Shown: in pieces, positions 9,964 to 19,640 of the stretch
Layout of the letters: each line of letters opens with the position of its first letter
Numbering within the stretch: position 1 is the stretch's first letter
NCBI GenBank assembly: GCA_963575745.1
Contig: CAUYUJ010001741.1
Coordinates: 1 to 64,000, forward strand
Reading direction: 5' to 3'
Source: Prorocentrum cordatum
Taxonomy: Eukaryota; Sar; Dinophyceae; Prorocentrales; Prorocentraceae
DNA: 64,000 nt
Notes under the pieces: model-generated
Seen by the model: the letters and a program-made list of their open reading frames with translations, nothing else
What the model was told of the DNA's origin: nothing
Databases searched by the model: none
Program-made: the position numbers and the translations under genes

Positions 9964-10711
9964 GTTCGTACCGTAACTTGTTTTGATTACTCTCCAATTG
10001 TTTAAGCTCTAATATGTCCAGGACACGCTGTCGGAGCCAATCATAGGTACGATTCGGGTCGCTGATCTTCATGCGCTGGTACTCGTACATGTCTTGTTTC
10101 ATCCAGGCATGTCTCCGAATCTGTGTACGAAACAGAGATTCCAAGATCTTTGGATCGGGTGCTTCTCGGCACTCCAAGAGTAAAGCGTCCCAGTCAGTAA
10201 TAAAACGTTGCAAATCGTCATCTCTCATCCTTAGTTCATTAAGGCGCTCAAAGTCGTGCAGGTCGTCATCAACCCCTGTCACTTTGTAGGACTGTAGGAT
10301 ATGCCAGTAAATCTGGCGCCCTTTGAGCATGCGTCCTGCTTTGTGCTCTCTGGTTTCGATGAGCCTGATTTGGTAGCGCAAGTCCGAGGATAAGATGTCG
10401 CTCAGAGCGGTAGCGAGTTTGCAATCGATGCTCTCAAAGTCTCCACTGTCTCGTAAGTCCTCGAATGTACATTCGGGCTGTTCAGCCACGCATCGGAAGG
10501 CGCATGCTTTGGATGGTCGCCCTGAGGCGGCCCCAAAGTTCTTCCGTACTTTTTGCTGCCACTCGAGCAGCTGCGTGATCTTAGGCAAGACAGGGACTCG
10601 GAGGGTGTCTGACTCCTTGATGGGAGTTGTAGTATGGACCGAAACCGCAGACAGTGGTTGTGAGGGTATCGGTGCACCGTCAGTACTTGGTTGTGCGCGC
10701 AGGAGACACAT
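9653..10711 (-). CDS. Gag-like nucleocapsid protein with CCCH zinc fingers (copia element 1)
   Basis: The 352-residue frame has a helical capsid-like middle (residues ~40-260, including a Trp/Leu-rich stretch like the copia-type UBN2/Gag domain). It then has two zinc fingers spaced C-x7-C-x5-C-x3-H (around residue 265) and C-x8-C-x5-C-x3-H (around residue 320). These are CCCH fingers, not the CCHC knuckles normal for copia Gag. A third finger appears to be cut by the frame change into the next ORF, which opens with a Cys...His remnant of the same kind. Function inferred: RNA binding and particle assembly. Confidence 0.75.
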   Translation of the reverse strand: MCLLRAQPSTDGAPIPSQPLSAVSVHTTTPIKESDTLRVPVLPKITQLLEWQQKVRKNFGAASGRPSKACAFRCVAEQPECTFEDLRDSGDFESIDCKLATALSDILSSDLRYQIRLIETREHKAGRMLKGRQIYWHILQSYKVTGVDDDLHDFERLNELRMRDDDLQRFITDWDALLLECREAPDPKILESLFRTQIRRHAWMKQDMYEYQRMKISDPNRTYDWLRQRVLDILELKQLESNQNKLRYEHETRSQVNVCAAWKKGNCRNGERCKALHTSSRDWKNNKSSRTSTAGGNSRRSMSTPANRKKPASKPCCFDFARRNTCTRGDKCNFPHVAQRKDFAQNKCPTGR

Positions 10712-11774
10712 GGCGTGTCTGTGCAGAAGCTGCCGCGGAGGCTGCTCCTGGTGACGTACGTCGTCGTTGTCCTGCAGAAGCTTGTGGTGCTTCGGCGGAC
10801 GCTGCCGTCGGCCTGTGCAGGTCGGTTGCAGGTCGAAGGTGGAGATTGGTGTCGTTGGTGTGGTCGATCAGCTCATTCGTCCAGCTCGTCATGTCTTCGT
10901 GTATTTGGGCCACCTTTTGGCGTGTGTACTCATCAGTATCCCGAGAACGTTGTGAATACCGATCAAGTCGTTGCTCGTATGCTCGGAGACGGGCGCTTTG
11001 TGCCTCCAGCTCGCTTTCCAGACGTGCGAGGTGACCCTCTACACGTACCTTCTCAGTATCTCTTTCACGAATAACCTGGGAGAGCTCCAACTGCGTGTGG
11101 TCCGCCGCCTTCCCAACCTCCTGCAACCTGTCAGTGAGGCGGGCGAAATCGTAAACCGTGGGAGGAGAATCCAGCTGGCCAGTCTGGGCTCGTCCGACAC
11201 GCAACTCTGCCAGGGCGTCCTGCACATCAGGGAAACGCTGCTCGATTTCAGAGATCCGGTTAGCGAGTGGCTGCACGACAGCGTTGGTCGCATCAAGCCT
11301 TTGAGTGCTGACTCTCTCAGTACGCTGCAACATGTCGATCAGGTTCGACGAGTTGGTGTGTGCTTCGTTGCGAAGCGTCGCCGTAGTGTGATCTAGGTAA
11401 GATCGAAAATCATTGATCTGAGACTGAACGTCGCCAAGGTCGGTGGCCTCGGCTGGTGTTGGTCGGTTGCGGAGCTGGTCGTGGATCTCATCATGTAAAA
11501 TCCTGACTGCTGAAACGCCTGTGTCGCGTACGAGCACAAGCTGTTGCTCCATCTGCGCGAGGTAGTTGCGCAGGTTCTCGACCGTCGCCGTTCGTTCACC
11601 TGAGTGTGACACCTCACGATCAACCTGGTACTGCAGTTCACCTATGATGCGTCGATCTTCGGCGATCCTGGAATCAATGATCCCTAAGGCGCCGTCCAGA
11701 TCGTGGCGTATGGCTGCAGTATCGGCGGCGTTCGTCTGAACGCTCTGCAATAGTCCAGAGTATTGTCTGGACAC
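10680..11774 (-). CDS. Coiled-coil N-terminal region of Gag (copia element 1)
   Basis: The 364-residue frame is rich in Gln, Glu, Arg, Asp and Leu with heptad-like spacing almost throughout (residues ~10-300), which predicts a long coiled coil. The last ~60 residues are Ala/Ser/Arg/Pro-rich and disordered. It lies directly upstream of the Gag ORF with a 32-base overlap in another frame, so it is either a separate upstream ORF or the Gag N-terminus split by a frame change near 10700. Coiled coils fit a self-assembling particle protein. No catalytic motif is seen and I do not recognise a named family. Confidence 0.55.
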   Translation of the reverse strand: MSRQYSGLLQSVQTNAADTAAIRHDLDGALGIIDSRIAEDRRIIGELQYQVDREVSHSGERTATVENLRNYLAQMEQQLVLVRDTGVSAVRILHDEIHDQLRNRPTPAEATDLGDVQSQINDFRSYLDHTTATLRNEAHTNSSNLIDMLQRTERVSTQRLDATNAVVQPLANRISEIEQRFPDVQDALAELRVGRAQTGQLDSPPTVYDFARLTDRLQEVGKAADHTQLELSQVIRERDTEKVRVEGHLARLESELEAQSARLRAYEQRLDRYSQRSRDTDEYTRQKVAQIHEDMTSWTNELIDHTNDTNLHLRPATDLHRPTAASAEAPQASAGQRRRTSPGAASAAASAQTRHVSPARTTKY

Positions 11775-12563
11775 GAAGGTTCCAACCTGGTCTCTGAGCT
11801 CAGCTATTTCACCTGCGGCGGACGTTTCCGCCAGCTGGTCGTCTGAGATGGAGAGGTGGGGAGCGTCAGCTTCCCTGTGTCCCCTGTCACGGGGAGTGCA
11901 TGGCCTCTGAGAGGCAGCGCGCGGGCTCGACCTACTCTCGCCGCATGGGCCTGGGGCTCCGCGGCGGTTGCGCGCGGACGAGCTGCGACTCGGACCATGT
12001 GTGTGTGTGGTGTCTCATCCGATGATACCTTGGGGTGCTGCGTCTGCGGCTGTGCCGCCACTGGTCTACTGAGTTCCTCGAAGGTGGCTACGTGCTCCGC
12101 AACGGGGGCGGTCGCAGGGCTGGGAGTACCAGCACCTGAGGCCCATCGGCGGTTAGCGCGAAAGCGCCCTGGAGTGTCAGGACCAGTAAGGCTTTTCGCC
12201 TGGCGCGGTTGGGATTGCTCCCGACAGAGGACGGGATAGGGGATCGAAGGTAGGCGTGTGGAACTCCTTCCTTCCTGTTCCTACTCCTTCTCCTGTCCCC
12301 CCGCGGGCGGCGCTGCGGTGAAGTTCAGCAGCTAGCCGCGCCTCGGGTCCGTCGGAGCTGGGGGGGGGGGGTACCTGGGGCACCAACACAGTCCGCACTA
12401 AGGCTCTCCAACTCATCACCGAGCCGTCGCGCCGTCCGAGAGCTCGTACGCGAGGCCCCGATGGACCCCTTGCAGCGCATGCGCCGCTTGGGTTCCATCG
12501 AGGCCGCGTGCGAGGTCGCGACGCGGGGTTCGATGAACGGTGAGCTTTCAAGGGCTGATAACC
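11775..12563 (-). other. Leader region of the minus-strand copia element
   Basis: About 790 bases lie between the putative primer-binding site and the first ORF. They hold a C-run on the minus strand opposite the G-run at 12361-12370, and several Ala/Pro/Arg-rich open frames that look like by-products of GC-rich sequence. No convincing domain is seen. Part of it may encode the N-terminus of the coiled-coil Gag region, since an Ala/Gln-rich frame (12061-11804) leads toward it. Confidence 0.4.
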
Positions 12564-12780
12564 TGTGTATGGGGTTGAAGTACAAGGGTACAGAACCCCT
12601 GATCCGTTGGTAGAGGGAAGGAGGGATAGATGGATGTCTTTCCCTCCTGCACGATCAAAAGTCTGATCGATCTGTCCCAAGAGTACTTGGGAAGTCCCAA
12701 TACCTGAGCCCAAACGGCCAGGCGCAGGAGAGGTGAGGACAAGGAGTATATATGAGGGTATTACACGGGTTCTATTCACA
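12564..12780 (-). repeat. Probable 5' LTR of the minus-strand copia element (217 bp)
   Basis: The 217-bp segment begins TGTGAAT and ends ATACACA on the minus strand, an imperfect terminal inverted repeat of the TG...CA type used by LTRs. About 30 bases in there is a TATA-like CATATATA. It is followed directly by GGTTATCAGCCC, which resembles copia-type primer-binding sites that pair with initiator tRNA-Met. On the outer side the sequence changes at once to DIRS RNase H coding sequence. The partner LTR is not in the window, so the limits rest on these motifs alone. Confidence 0.5.
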
Positions 12781-12782
12781 CG

Positions 12783-13086
12783 GTGGGAGCAGTCAGAAAG
12801 ATGCGAAGCTCCTCGCGACCTTTGATGACTCAGCTAAAGAAGATCGGTGCGATCACGCTGGCCACCGGTATCAGATTGACGCTGAGATGGACCCCCCACG
12901 GACATGAACCCTGCCGACGGCCCGTCGAGAGGCGAGGAGATAGGCAGCGCCGAGATCACCAAGACCAAGTCCGAGCAGAAGAGGACCGTGATGGACAGCG
13001 ACTTCGAGTTCGAGAGACTCTTCGGGGACATGCTGGCGATCAGGGGCATGCACGACGACTGCGACCTGGCCTGGCATCTGCGATGA
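12783..13086 (+). pseudogene. RNase H C-terminal tail of the DIRS-like element
   Basis: Bases 12783-12900 read as ...LKKIGAITLATGIRLTLRW-TP, the final helix and strand of DIRS-type RNase H. A frame change near 12900 then continues as MNPADGPSRGEE, the conserved N-x-A-D-x-P-S-R block with which these domains end. About 45 charged residues follow to a TGA at 13084-13086. That stop overlaps the ATG of the recombinase ORF at 13083 (ATGA). The 5' portion of the domain is missing, replaced by the LTR. Confidence 0.65.
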
Positions 13087-13775
13087 CGATCCTGATTCTA
13101 GCTTCTGCCCCAGAGGCCAGGGTCACAGCCACCGCAGACCCGAGGTCTAACGACCAGAACGAGAACTTCCACTTTGAAAGCGACCACACCTTCGACAACG
13201 ACGACGAGCCAGCGGTTGACGACATGGGGATGTTCGCAGGAGCGCTCGAGGCAGCGGTGACCACCAAGAAGACAGCCAAGAAGAAAGGTAAGCAACGAGC
13301 CCGCGTTCCCAAAAACAAGAAGGGCCCCCTCGCCTTCGAGAATGCAGCGCGGGAGCCCCCAGTGTCGAGAACTAGCCTGGGCTCGGGCGCGCTGGAGGTA
13401 CCTCTGCGACTTCTCGTTCACGCAGTTCAGGACGACACGAACGTGAGCTACATCAAGGAGGTGGAACCCTTCTTCGTGAAAGTTCGTCTCAAGAGGCTTC
13501 CTTTCGCTACAGCGGCCGAGCGCGACGCCATCCTAGCGGCGGAGCTAGACAACCTGTGCTTCGTGGAGAGGGCATCTGTTCCAAGAGGAGTTCGACTATG
13601 CCATGGGCTGGTCCATCTGTTTCCAGAGTGGAAGCCTGAGCTGCCGATTTCCTTGCGTGCCCTGCACAGCTGGGAAAAATCCAAGAGTCGTGGGAAGGTG
13701 GTCCAGCCTCTGCAGAAGCAATCTATTTCATCGCATCCCAAGCGATCAAAGCAGGCCACGTGGACGAAGGGATAG
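13083..13775 (+). pseudogene. Tyrosine recombinase, core-binding (SAM-like) domain
   Basis: Start chosen at the ATG at 13083, which overlaps the upstream stop. About 100 residues of acidic then Lys-rich tail (TKKTAKKKGKQRARVPKNKK) come first. The helical N-terminal domain follows: VSYIKEVEPFF, TAAERDAILAAELDNLCF, then LFPEWKPELPISLRALHSWEKS. This pattern is what dinoflagellate DIRS recombinases show before the catalytic domain. From about 13700 the frame is wrong: the true continuation (IASQAIKAGHVDEGIACLAAYDC) lies in the +2 frame and runs to the TAA at 13799. Confidence 0.7.
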
Positions 13776-13819
13776 CCTGTCTTGCTGCTTACGACTGTTA
13801 ACTTCGAGAACAAGATTGG

Positions 13820-14452
13820 TTGCAGTTGAGAGCTGAAGACGTTCATGCCAGTGTCAAAATGAATTTCAAGGACCTCCCAAGTGATGGCACTCAGCATGCA
13901 GCTGGTTCGATCAAAGTTGCGCTACTTCTAGGACGTAGACACCGAGGTGAAAGCGTCAAGACAGGCCAGGAACAGGGAGTGGCGATCGACAGTGGTCTTC
14001 TCTCACACATCTTGGCGGAGCGTGTCAAGCAGATCGAGCCAACCGATAAAGTCTTCAACACCACAGCTGCCCAAGCTATTTCAGTTTGGAGAGGTGTTCA
14101 ATCGAAGTTCGGACTCGAGTGGATCGGACCGATGCATGCGTTGAGACACAGCGGACCTAGTTACGATACCTTGCACCAGAGACGTTCAATTCAAGAACTT
14201 CAGAGACGCGGACGGTGGACACAAGCCAAGTCGATGGCAAGGTACGCGAAGCCACATTCTCTTATCGTTCATGACGCACGGCTACCTGCAAAGATCAAAG
14301 ACGCGGGCCGCAGGGCCCTTCACGATCTGAGCTCGACGCTGAGGAGCATCCCTACTCAGAGCCCATGGCGATCTGCAGCATCGCGGGGCTTGTCGTATAT
14401 CGCAGGATCTGACGCCGGCCAGGCCATGGAGCCCGTGGATCCGGAAGCCTGA
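13820..14452 (+). pseudogene. Tyrosine recombinase, catalytic domain
   Basis: Same frame as the 13709-13798 stretch, separated only by TAA 13799, so the domain really begins upstream at LREQDWLQLRAEDV (first catalytic Arg region). Then come the Lys-turn (VKTG near 13961), HALRHSG (H-x-x-R, near 14131-14150), and GRWTQAKSMARYA with Trp in the H/W position and the nucleophile Tyr near 14241. The full R-K-HxxR-W-Y set is present, although the gene is interrupted. It would cut and join circular DIRS cDNA. The C-terminal ~70 residues are non-conserved. Confidence 0.8.
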
Positions 14453-14581
14453 GACGCGGCGGCGTGCTAGGCACCGTTGCCCCTTTCTCTCTTTCCTCTT
14501 CTCTCATTATATCATCGGTGCTGACGCACCCACCCCCCCAGTCCCAGTCTTTAAGTGAGAACCCGAGGTTGCGGGGTGAGG

Positions 14582-15110
14582 GGTGTTTTTGTCGGGCATG
14601 TGCCTCTCGCTGCTGCTTGGGCCCAGGCTCTCGCCGACAGCGGCGAATGCAACCTTCCGATCGGCGTGCTGCGCGAGCCGAGGGTAGTGTGAAAAAGACC
14701 CCGTCTGGCCATCTTGGATCTCCGTCTCAGAATACATGTTTGTTAACGGGCTTTCTTAGAGAGCTATAGGTACAGGCCGTGTGTGAAGCGCTCTGGGTCT
14801 AGGGGCCCCGAGCGCTTAAACCTCCCCCCCCCCCCTCGGGCCTAGAGAGACTGGGGGGGGGGGTGGGGCAGCGTGCGGAGCAGATGCAGAATAGATGTCC
14901 ATAACGTTTTGGCTCTAGCTTCCCATCCCGACCCCCCGTTTTTGATGGGGTGTTTTTGTCGGGCCCGTGCCTCTCGCTGCTGCTTGGGCCCAGGCTCTCG
15001 CCGACAGCGGCGAGTGAAACCTTCCGATCGGCGTGCTGCCCGAGCCGAGGGTAGCGTGAAAAAAATCCCGTCTGGCCATCTTGGAGCTTCGTCTCAGAAT
15101 GACTATGTTT
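14582..15110. repeat. 160-bp direct repeat pair (14582-14741 and 14949-15110)
   Basis: The two copies, about 368 bases apart, differ at roughly one base in fifteen. They share GGTGTTTTTGTCGGG at the left end and TCTCAGAAT...ATGTTT at the right. The minus-strand frame is open in both, and most differences leave the peptide similar (QDGQTG.FS.YPRL.QHADRKV). Homopolymer C (from 14822) and G (from 14853) runs lie between the copies and could pair as a hairpin. They directly follow the DIRS recombinase, so they may be split terminal repeats of that element, or an unrelated duplicated element. Confidence 0.75.
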
Positions 15111-15196
15111 GAATCTTCCCCCTGTAGAGGGACAGGCCCGACTTGACAATAGAATACGCCGAAGGACGAAGTCGAGAATATATTCCAGGCTGTGTT

Positions 15197-15395
15197 TATA
15201 TATAATACCAATAATAATAATAATATAACAATAATAATAACAATAACAATAATAATAATAACAATAATAATAATGATGATAATCTTAATAAGAATAATCA
15301 TACTAATAATAATAGTACTACTACTAGTAATAATAGTACTAATAATAATGATAATAATAATAGTAATAATAATTTTGATATATATATATATATAA
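15197..15395. repeat. AAT/ATA microsatellite
   Basis: About 200 bases of AAT, ATA and AAC triplets with occasional ACT, ending in a (TA)n tract. ORFs here (poly-Ile/Asn) are artefacts. Confidence 0.95.
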
Positions 15396-15410
15396 AGAAA
15401 CAAAAAACTT

Positions 15411-15612
15411 CCACTATTGATACCAGTGTCTCGTTTTAATGCAGCTCAGTATTGATAGCAGAATCTCGTTTTCATACAACTCCCACCATTGATAGCAGTG
15501 TGTCGTTTCGACACACTTCCAGTATTGATAGCAGAGTCTCGTTTTTACACACCTCCCACTATTGATAGCAGTGTCACGCTTGGACTTACACCGATTGATA
15601 GCAGCGTCTTGT
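15411..15612. repeat. 36-bp tandem repeat, six units
   Basis: The core ATTGATAGCAGTGTCTCGTT recurs with starts at 15416, 15451, 15488, 15524, 15561 and 15594 (spacing 33-37). A variable C/A-rich stretch of about 15 bases (CACACTTCC-like) separates cores. The core is conserved while the remainder drifts. Confidence 0.9.
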
Positions 15613-15726
15613 TTGGGAGGAGCAAAAAAAAACTATCCCGTTGGAGACCTGGGAACCAGGAAAGGAAGCGCTTCGGGCCAGGCCGCACCCCTTAACAGGT
15701 CCAGGGGCCGACTTCTGATAGGAGCT

Positions 15727-15952
15727 GGAGGAGTACGAGGAGGAAGAGGAGGAGGAGGAGGAGGAGGAGGAGGAGGAGGAGGAGGGGGAGGAGGAGGAGG
15801 AGGAGGAGGAGGAGGTGGAGGAGGAGGTGGAGGAGGAGGAGGAGGAGGAGGGGGGGAGGAGGAGGAGGAGGACGAGGAGGAAGAGGAGGAGGCGGAGGAG
15901 GAGGCGGAGGAGGAAGAGGAGGAGGTGGAGGAGGAGGGGGAGGGGGATGAGG
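15727..15952. repeat. GGA purine tract
   Basis: About 225 bases of almost pure GGA/GAG on the plus strand. Long Gly, Glu or Arg ORFs on plus and Pro or Ser ORFs on minus are by-products. Confidence 0.95.
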
Positions 15953-18780
15953 GGGGAGGGGCGCGGGGGCCCCGAGCCCGCGGGCCGCCGCCGGCTGCCT
16001 TGCCGCCGAGGAAGGAGATCACACGGTTGCACTTCTTGGCGGGCTCTCGTCGCCGCCGACCTCGCCGCCGCAGCCGTTGTCCCTGTCCTGTTTTCGTCCT
16101 CGTCCTGTTCTAATCGTCGTCGTCGTCGTCCCATTACCCTACGGAAGAGGAGGACGTTGTGCGCACCGTCGGATGGAGTGGGCACCCCTGACTTTCATGG
16201 AGAAGGGGGGGCCACAACCCTTCCAGACGAGCCACTTCAGACCGCCCCAGTCGGGAAACCTCCCCGGATCTCTTCGCCAACCCCCACCCAAATCCCAAAT
16301 GTTCAGGACAGTCAAATCAAATCATGCCTTAGTATACGATCCGGATACCAGACCGGCAAATTCGAACTGGCAGAGGCTGCCGCCATAAGGCATACGGAGT
16401 GCGCTTGCCACCCACAAACTTCGAGTGCGCCATATGGCTTGCGTGCCATCGTCAGCAAAACGTTGACATTCCCTCGGTGGCACAGATTTGCAAGAACGGC
16501 GGGCCGACGTAACCTTTCTGACTTTTGCAGCGCCATGCCTGCCCTCGGAGGAATCAGCGCTACACTACAGTCCTCCTCCTTTTCCTCCTCATCCTCTTCC
16601 TCCTCCTCCTCCTCCCCATCCCCCTCATCCTCCTCAGGCTTTCTCTAAACACATGCAAAGAAACTCTTCTTCAAAGCAAGAGCTACGCCGCAATGACAGG
16701 CGCAGCCGCGCTGATGTTCCAAAAGGGGCGCTTCATGCAGTGAAAGGGGCAACTTGCATGGACGTGTGAGGAGGGGACTTGGGACGGGGGGCCGTGTCGC
16801 AATTTCGCTGATGCATCTTGGTTGAGTTTATGGTCCTGCTCCTCTTCCTCCTGCTCTGCGATCCGACGTCAACACACATGCAACACCGTTCAACCGAAAA
16901 ACGGCCAAAGCCCTGGACCTCATCATTCTGCGGCGCTCTCCAAGCCAGATCGATCCGCGAGGGCCCCTGGGGCCGAACCAAAACAAAATCGCCCGTCGTG
17001 ACAAAACGATGCCAATATCAAAAAAGGGTCGACCCTACCCCCAGGATCAATCGGGCTATAGCTCGGCTATCGGCCTGCCGATCGGGCGGGGTCCGGGCGC
17101 CCCCCTCGAACGCCTTTTGGAAGGCGCAGACGCTGGCGCGACCTTGCGCGGGCAACTCGCGCGCCTTGCGACGCCACCATGTATCGGGGCGCACACCAAC
17201 ATGGATTAGGGATCCGTGGATCTGGCGCGTGGGCACCAAGTCCATGGATCGGGGAAGGCACCCTTAAAACACGATGCCAATGCCGCCTCAGTTGGCGACG
17301 GACCGCGCAGATTATGCGAGGACACGAGGCCCGCCGCTTCGCAGCGCGGCAGCGGCAATCCGCGCGGACGCTCGCAGTAGTCGGGTGCGCGTGTTAAAAT
17401 TATTGTTCGGATGCAGAAGGGGGCGCGCGAAGGCAAGGCGCCCGCGGAAAGAGTGGAGAGGGGAGGGCACTCACAAATGAGAGAATTTCACGGCGACCGC
17501 GCCAGCGCGGCCAGCCGGCGTTGTTGTGCAAAGGCAATGAGTGCAAGATACCGTCGCGATCACATCCAAAGACCACAGCCAGGGCTGCAGGCGTTGAGAG
17601 CCTGGGAAGGAAGGTGCTAGCACTGCGCCAACGCAGAAGCCCCAGGAAACTGCCGCGTATGAGGTATGAGTGATGCATCTACTTGTTCGTCGCGTGGCCA
17701 AGCTGTGCCAAGCTTTCCTGCGCCGTGCCGGCGTCTGCTGGATTTGGCGCCGAAGACAGGCCCCAGTGGCCGCGCGCGGTGACCACGCGGGGCTGCGCCG
17801 AATCGGGCGCGGGGGAGGGGGGCTGCCATCCGATTCATCCGCGAGCAAAACGCTGCCATCCGATTCATGATCATGGCACTGACGTCAAGCGTAGCTGCGC
17901 TTCAGATGTCACGGGCCCCCTTTGAGGCCCCTGGGGGGAAATCTTCGAAATAGCTCAAAATTGTCTTAAAAATTACATATGCGTTTGTCCCTACGACATG
18001 CATAGAGGCTCGGAGGTCGAGGAGGTTTGTCCCACCCGCAACGTATTTACGCTCGACATACGAGCGACATTGTCCGATGCGAAAGAATTGTCTCTGTGAA
18101 AAGGCTTTAGCACTTCAGCCGCGCGCGCGGCATCGCGAAACGTTGCGAGGCCGCGCGAACGCGCTCTGGCCATTGCGCCTGCCACTGGCCGCAACGATAG
18201 CGCATCGTAGCCCCATGGCGGCTCTGACCAACGCTCGTACCCCAAGCGGCCGTGCCGCCACATGAAGCGAAGCAAAACAACCCCGCGCGCTACCCATTTC
18301 AAACGCGCTGAACCACGCGCGGCGGCTGCAGCCGAACAGGCCTGCGTTGAAGTGGGAGGCGTTCTGCCAATCCCCCCGCCGCCAACAGAAACCGCCGCCG
18401 CGCGCAAAGGATTAGCGCAAAAGTGCAACCGCTGGTTGCACGATGCAACCACACTTCAACGATTCAGGCCGCGACCCCCCTGGACCAAGGCCCCAGCGTC
18501 TACGCTGGGACCCCGAGACCCCCGCTTCATGAAAGCAGCGGGCTCGCAAGCCTTCAGGCCAACGCAAAGGCGCGCCAACGGCGGGCCAGCGGAAGAGCCA
18601 AAATTGCGACGGATAGAGGGGGGAGGGCAAGGAAACGGGCGTGGTGAGGTGGTGGAGGAACCGTGGGGAGCAAGGACAAGGAGGGAACCGATGAAGACAC
18701 CTATTGTTCCCCAGCCGCATTCGCCACCCGCCATCCCAACCCTGTTGCCACCCTCGCACTCCCCGCCCCGCGTAGGACCC
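15953..18780. other. GC-rich region without a recognisable gene
   Basis: No frame on either strand shows a known domain or sustained normal amino-acid composition. Minor items are a TCC tract at 16562-16638 and a 17-base duplication (GCTGCCATCCGATTCAT) at about 17821 and 17852. A long minus-strand frame from 19862 down to 18456 is Arg/Pro/Ser-rich and judged a GC artefact. Confidence 0.5.
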
Positions 18781-18784
18781 CAAG

Positions 18785-19170
18785 GCCCATCGGCGGGGTC
18801 AGCGGCGCAGCACCGCCGCCATCGCCTCGGCCTCGGCGAGGCTGAGCGCGGCGTCTGAGGAGGCAGCCGCCAACTGCTCCTAGCGCTCCAGCCACAAGTC
18901 CCTGCGGCGGGCCTCGGCCGCCTTGGCCTCCGCGGCGGCCGCCTGCTCGCAATATTCCATGGCCCAGTGGACCGCGTGCTCGGCGCACGCGCGGGCCTTG
19001 ATGGCCGCGAAGCGCGCCTTGTCCACGGCCGCGTCGGCCTCCTAGGTCGCGGTGGACCGCGGCAGAGACCCGCCGCGCGGTCCCTCGCAGCCAGCCTGCA
19101 AGTCGTCGGCGGCGGCGGCGAGGGGCTCTGAAGCAGCCGCGGCTGCTGGCTCTGGCCCCGCCGCCACTTG
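18785..19170 (-). pseudogene. Ala/Glu-rich coiled-coil pseudogene fragment
   Basis: One minus-strand frame, hidden by stops, reads as Ala-rich helix: ...ASEPLAAAADDLQAGCE, then TAG, then ADAAVDKARFAAIKARAC...HAVHWAMEYCEQAAAAEAKA, then TAG, then QLAAASSDAALSLAEAEAMA. The composition is unlike the Arg/Pro shadows in the other frames. The fragment may derive from a coiled-coil Gag or host protein. No family recognised. Confidence 0.3.
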
Positions 19171-19534
19171 GGCAGCGCGTCAAGGGGGGGCTGCCCCATT
19201 TCGGGCGCGGCAAGTCGGCATCGACGACTCGCGTGCACTTGGGAGACGGCGCCATCGGCGTCGCCGACGCGCGCGCCTTGGGCGCGAGGCAAGGGGGCGG
19301 GGGCGATAGCGCACTTGCGGCGCAGCGGGCGGCGTGGCATGCGCCCCGACGCCCTCTCGAGGGCGCGGGGCGCTAGGAGGATGACGAACAAGGCAAGCGG
19401 AAGTAGGCGGCGAGGGTAGGGAGGTTGAGGCAGGAAAGTGAGGACGACCACGCGACGATGAAGGGGCCTCTGGGGTGGGAGCACCATGGCAACCATAAGA
19501 ACAATCACGTGGCAAGCTCGGCGGCCATGAGGAG

Positions 19535-19640
19535 GATGATGATGATGAGGAGGAGGAGGAGGAAGGGGAGGAGGAGGAGGAGGAGAGGTGGGGAGGAGGA
19601 GGACGAGGAGGAGGAGCAGCAGCAGCAGGAGGAGGCGGAG
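19535..19640. repeat. GGA/GAT purine tract
   Basis: Simple repeat of GGA with GAT and GCA triplets over about 105 bases. Confidence 0.9.

Larger units (their letters stand above)
1..12780 (-). mobile_element. Giant decayed Ty1/copia-like retrotransposon, 3' end outside window
   Basis: On the minus strand the order is LTR, leader, coiled coil, Gag, protease, integrase, RT fragment and RNase H. Integrase before RT is the Ty1/copia (Pseudoviridae) order. A >1,400-residue extension follows RNase H and is still open at base 1, so the element exceeds 12.7 kb. The chain is broken by in-frame stops (near 8215, 6662, 6299, 5987, 1317, 764, 257) and frame changes (near 10700, 9700-9960, 7500, 5600, 1215). 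The RT catalytic core and the integrase catalytic Glu are missing, so it cannot be autonomous. Base composition is visibly less GC-rich than the following 50 kb. The single LTR seen is the 5' one; the 3' LTR would lie left of the window. Confidence 0.85.
12781..14452 (+). mobile_element. DIRS-like (tyrosine-recombinase) retroelement remnant
   Basis: The tail of an RNase H domain is followed by a tyrosine recombinase, the arrangement of DIRS-type retroelements. The 5' part (Gag, RT) is cut off exactly at the putative LTR of the minus-strand copia element. The recombinase is broken by one frame change (~13700) and one TAA (13799). Downstream, a 160-bp direct repeat pair (14582, 14949) may be its split terminal repeat. 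Confidence 0.75.

Noticed and set aside
12177-12779. 200-codon minus-strand ORF starting at the LTR edge
   Set aside because: Runs through the putative LTR and leader, no domain; start coincides with the repeat boundary.
14904-14917. Spliced-leader-like TTTTGGCTCTAG
   Set aside because: Only the last 12 bases partly match and the upstream part has none of the leader start.
15411-15612. CRISPR-like array
   Set aside because: Eukaryotic context, no cas genes; cores are imperfect and spacers are themselves similar to each other.
15586-16648. Glu/Gly/Arg- and Ser/Pro-rich ORFs around the GGA tract
   Set aside because: Translations of the simple repeat; flanking parts show no domain.
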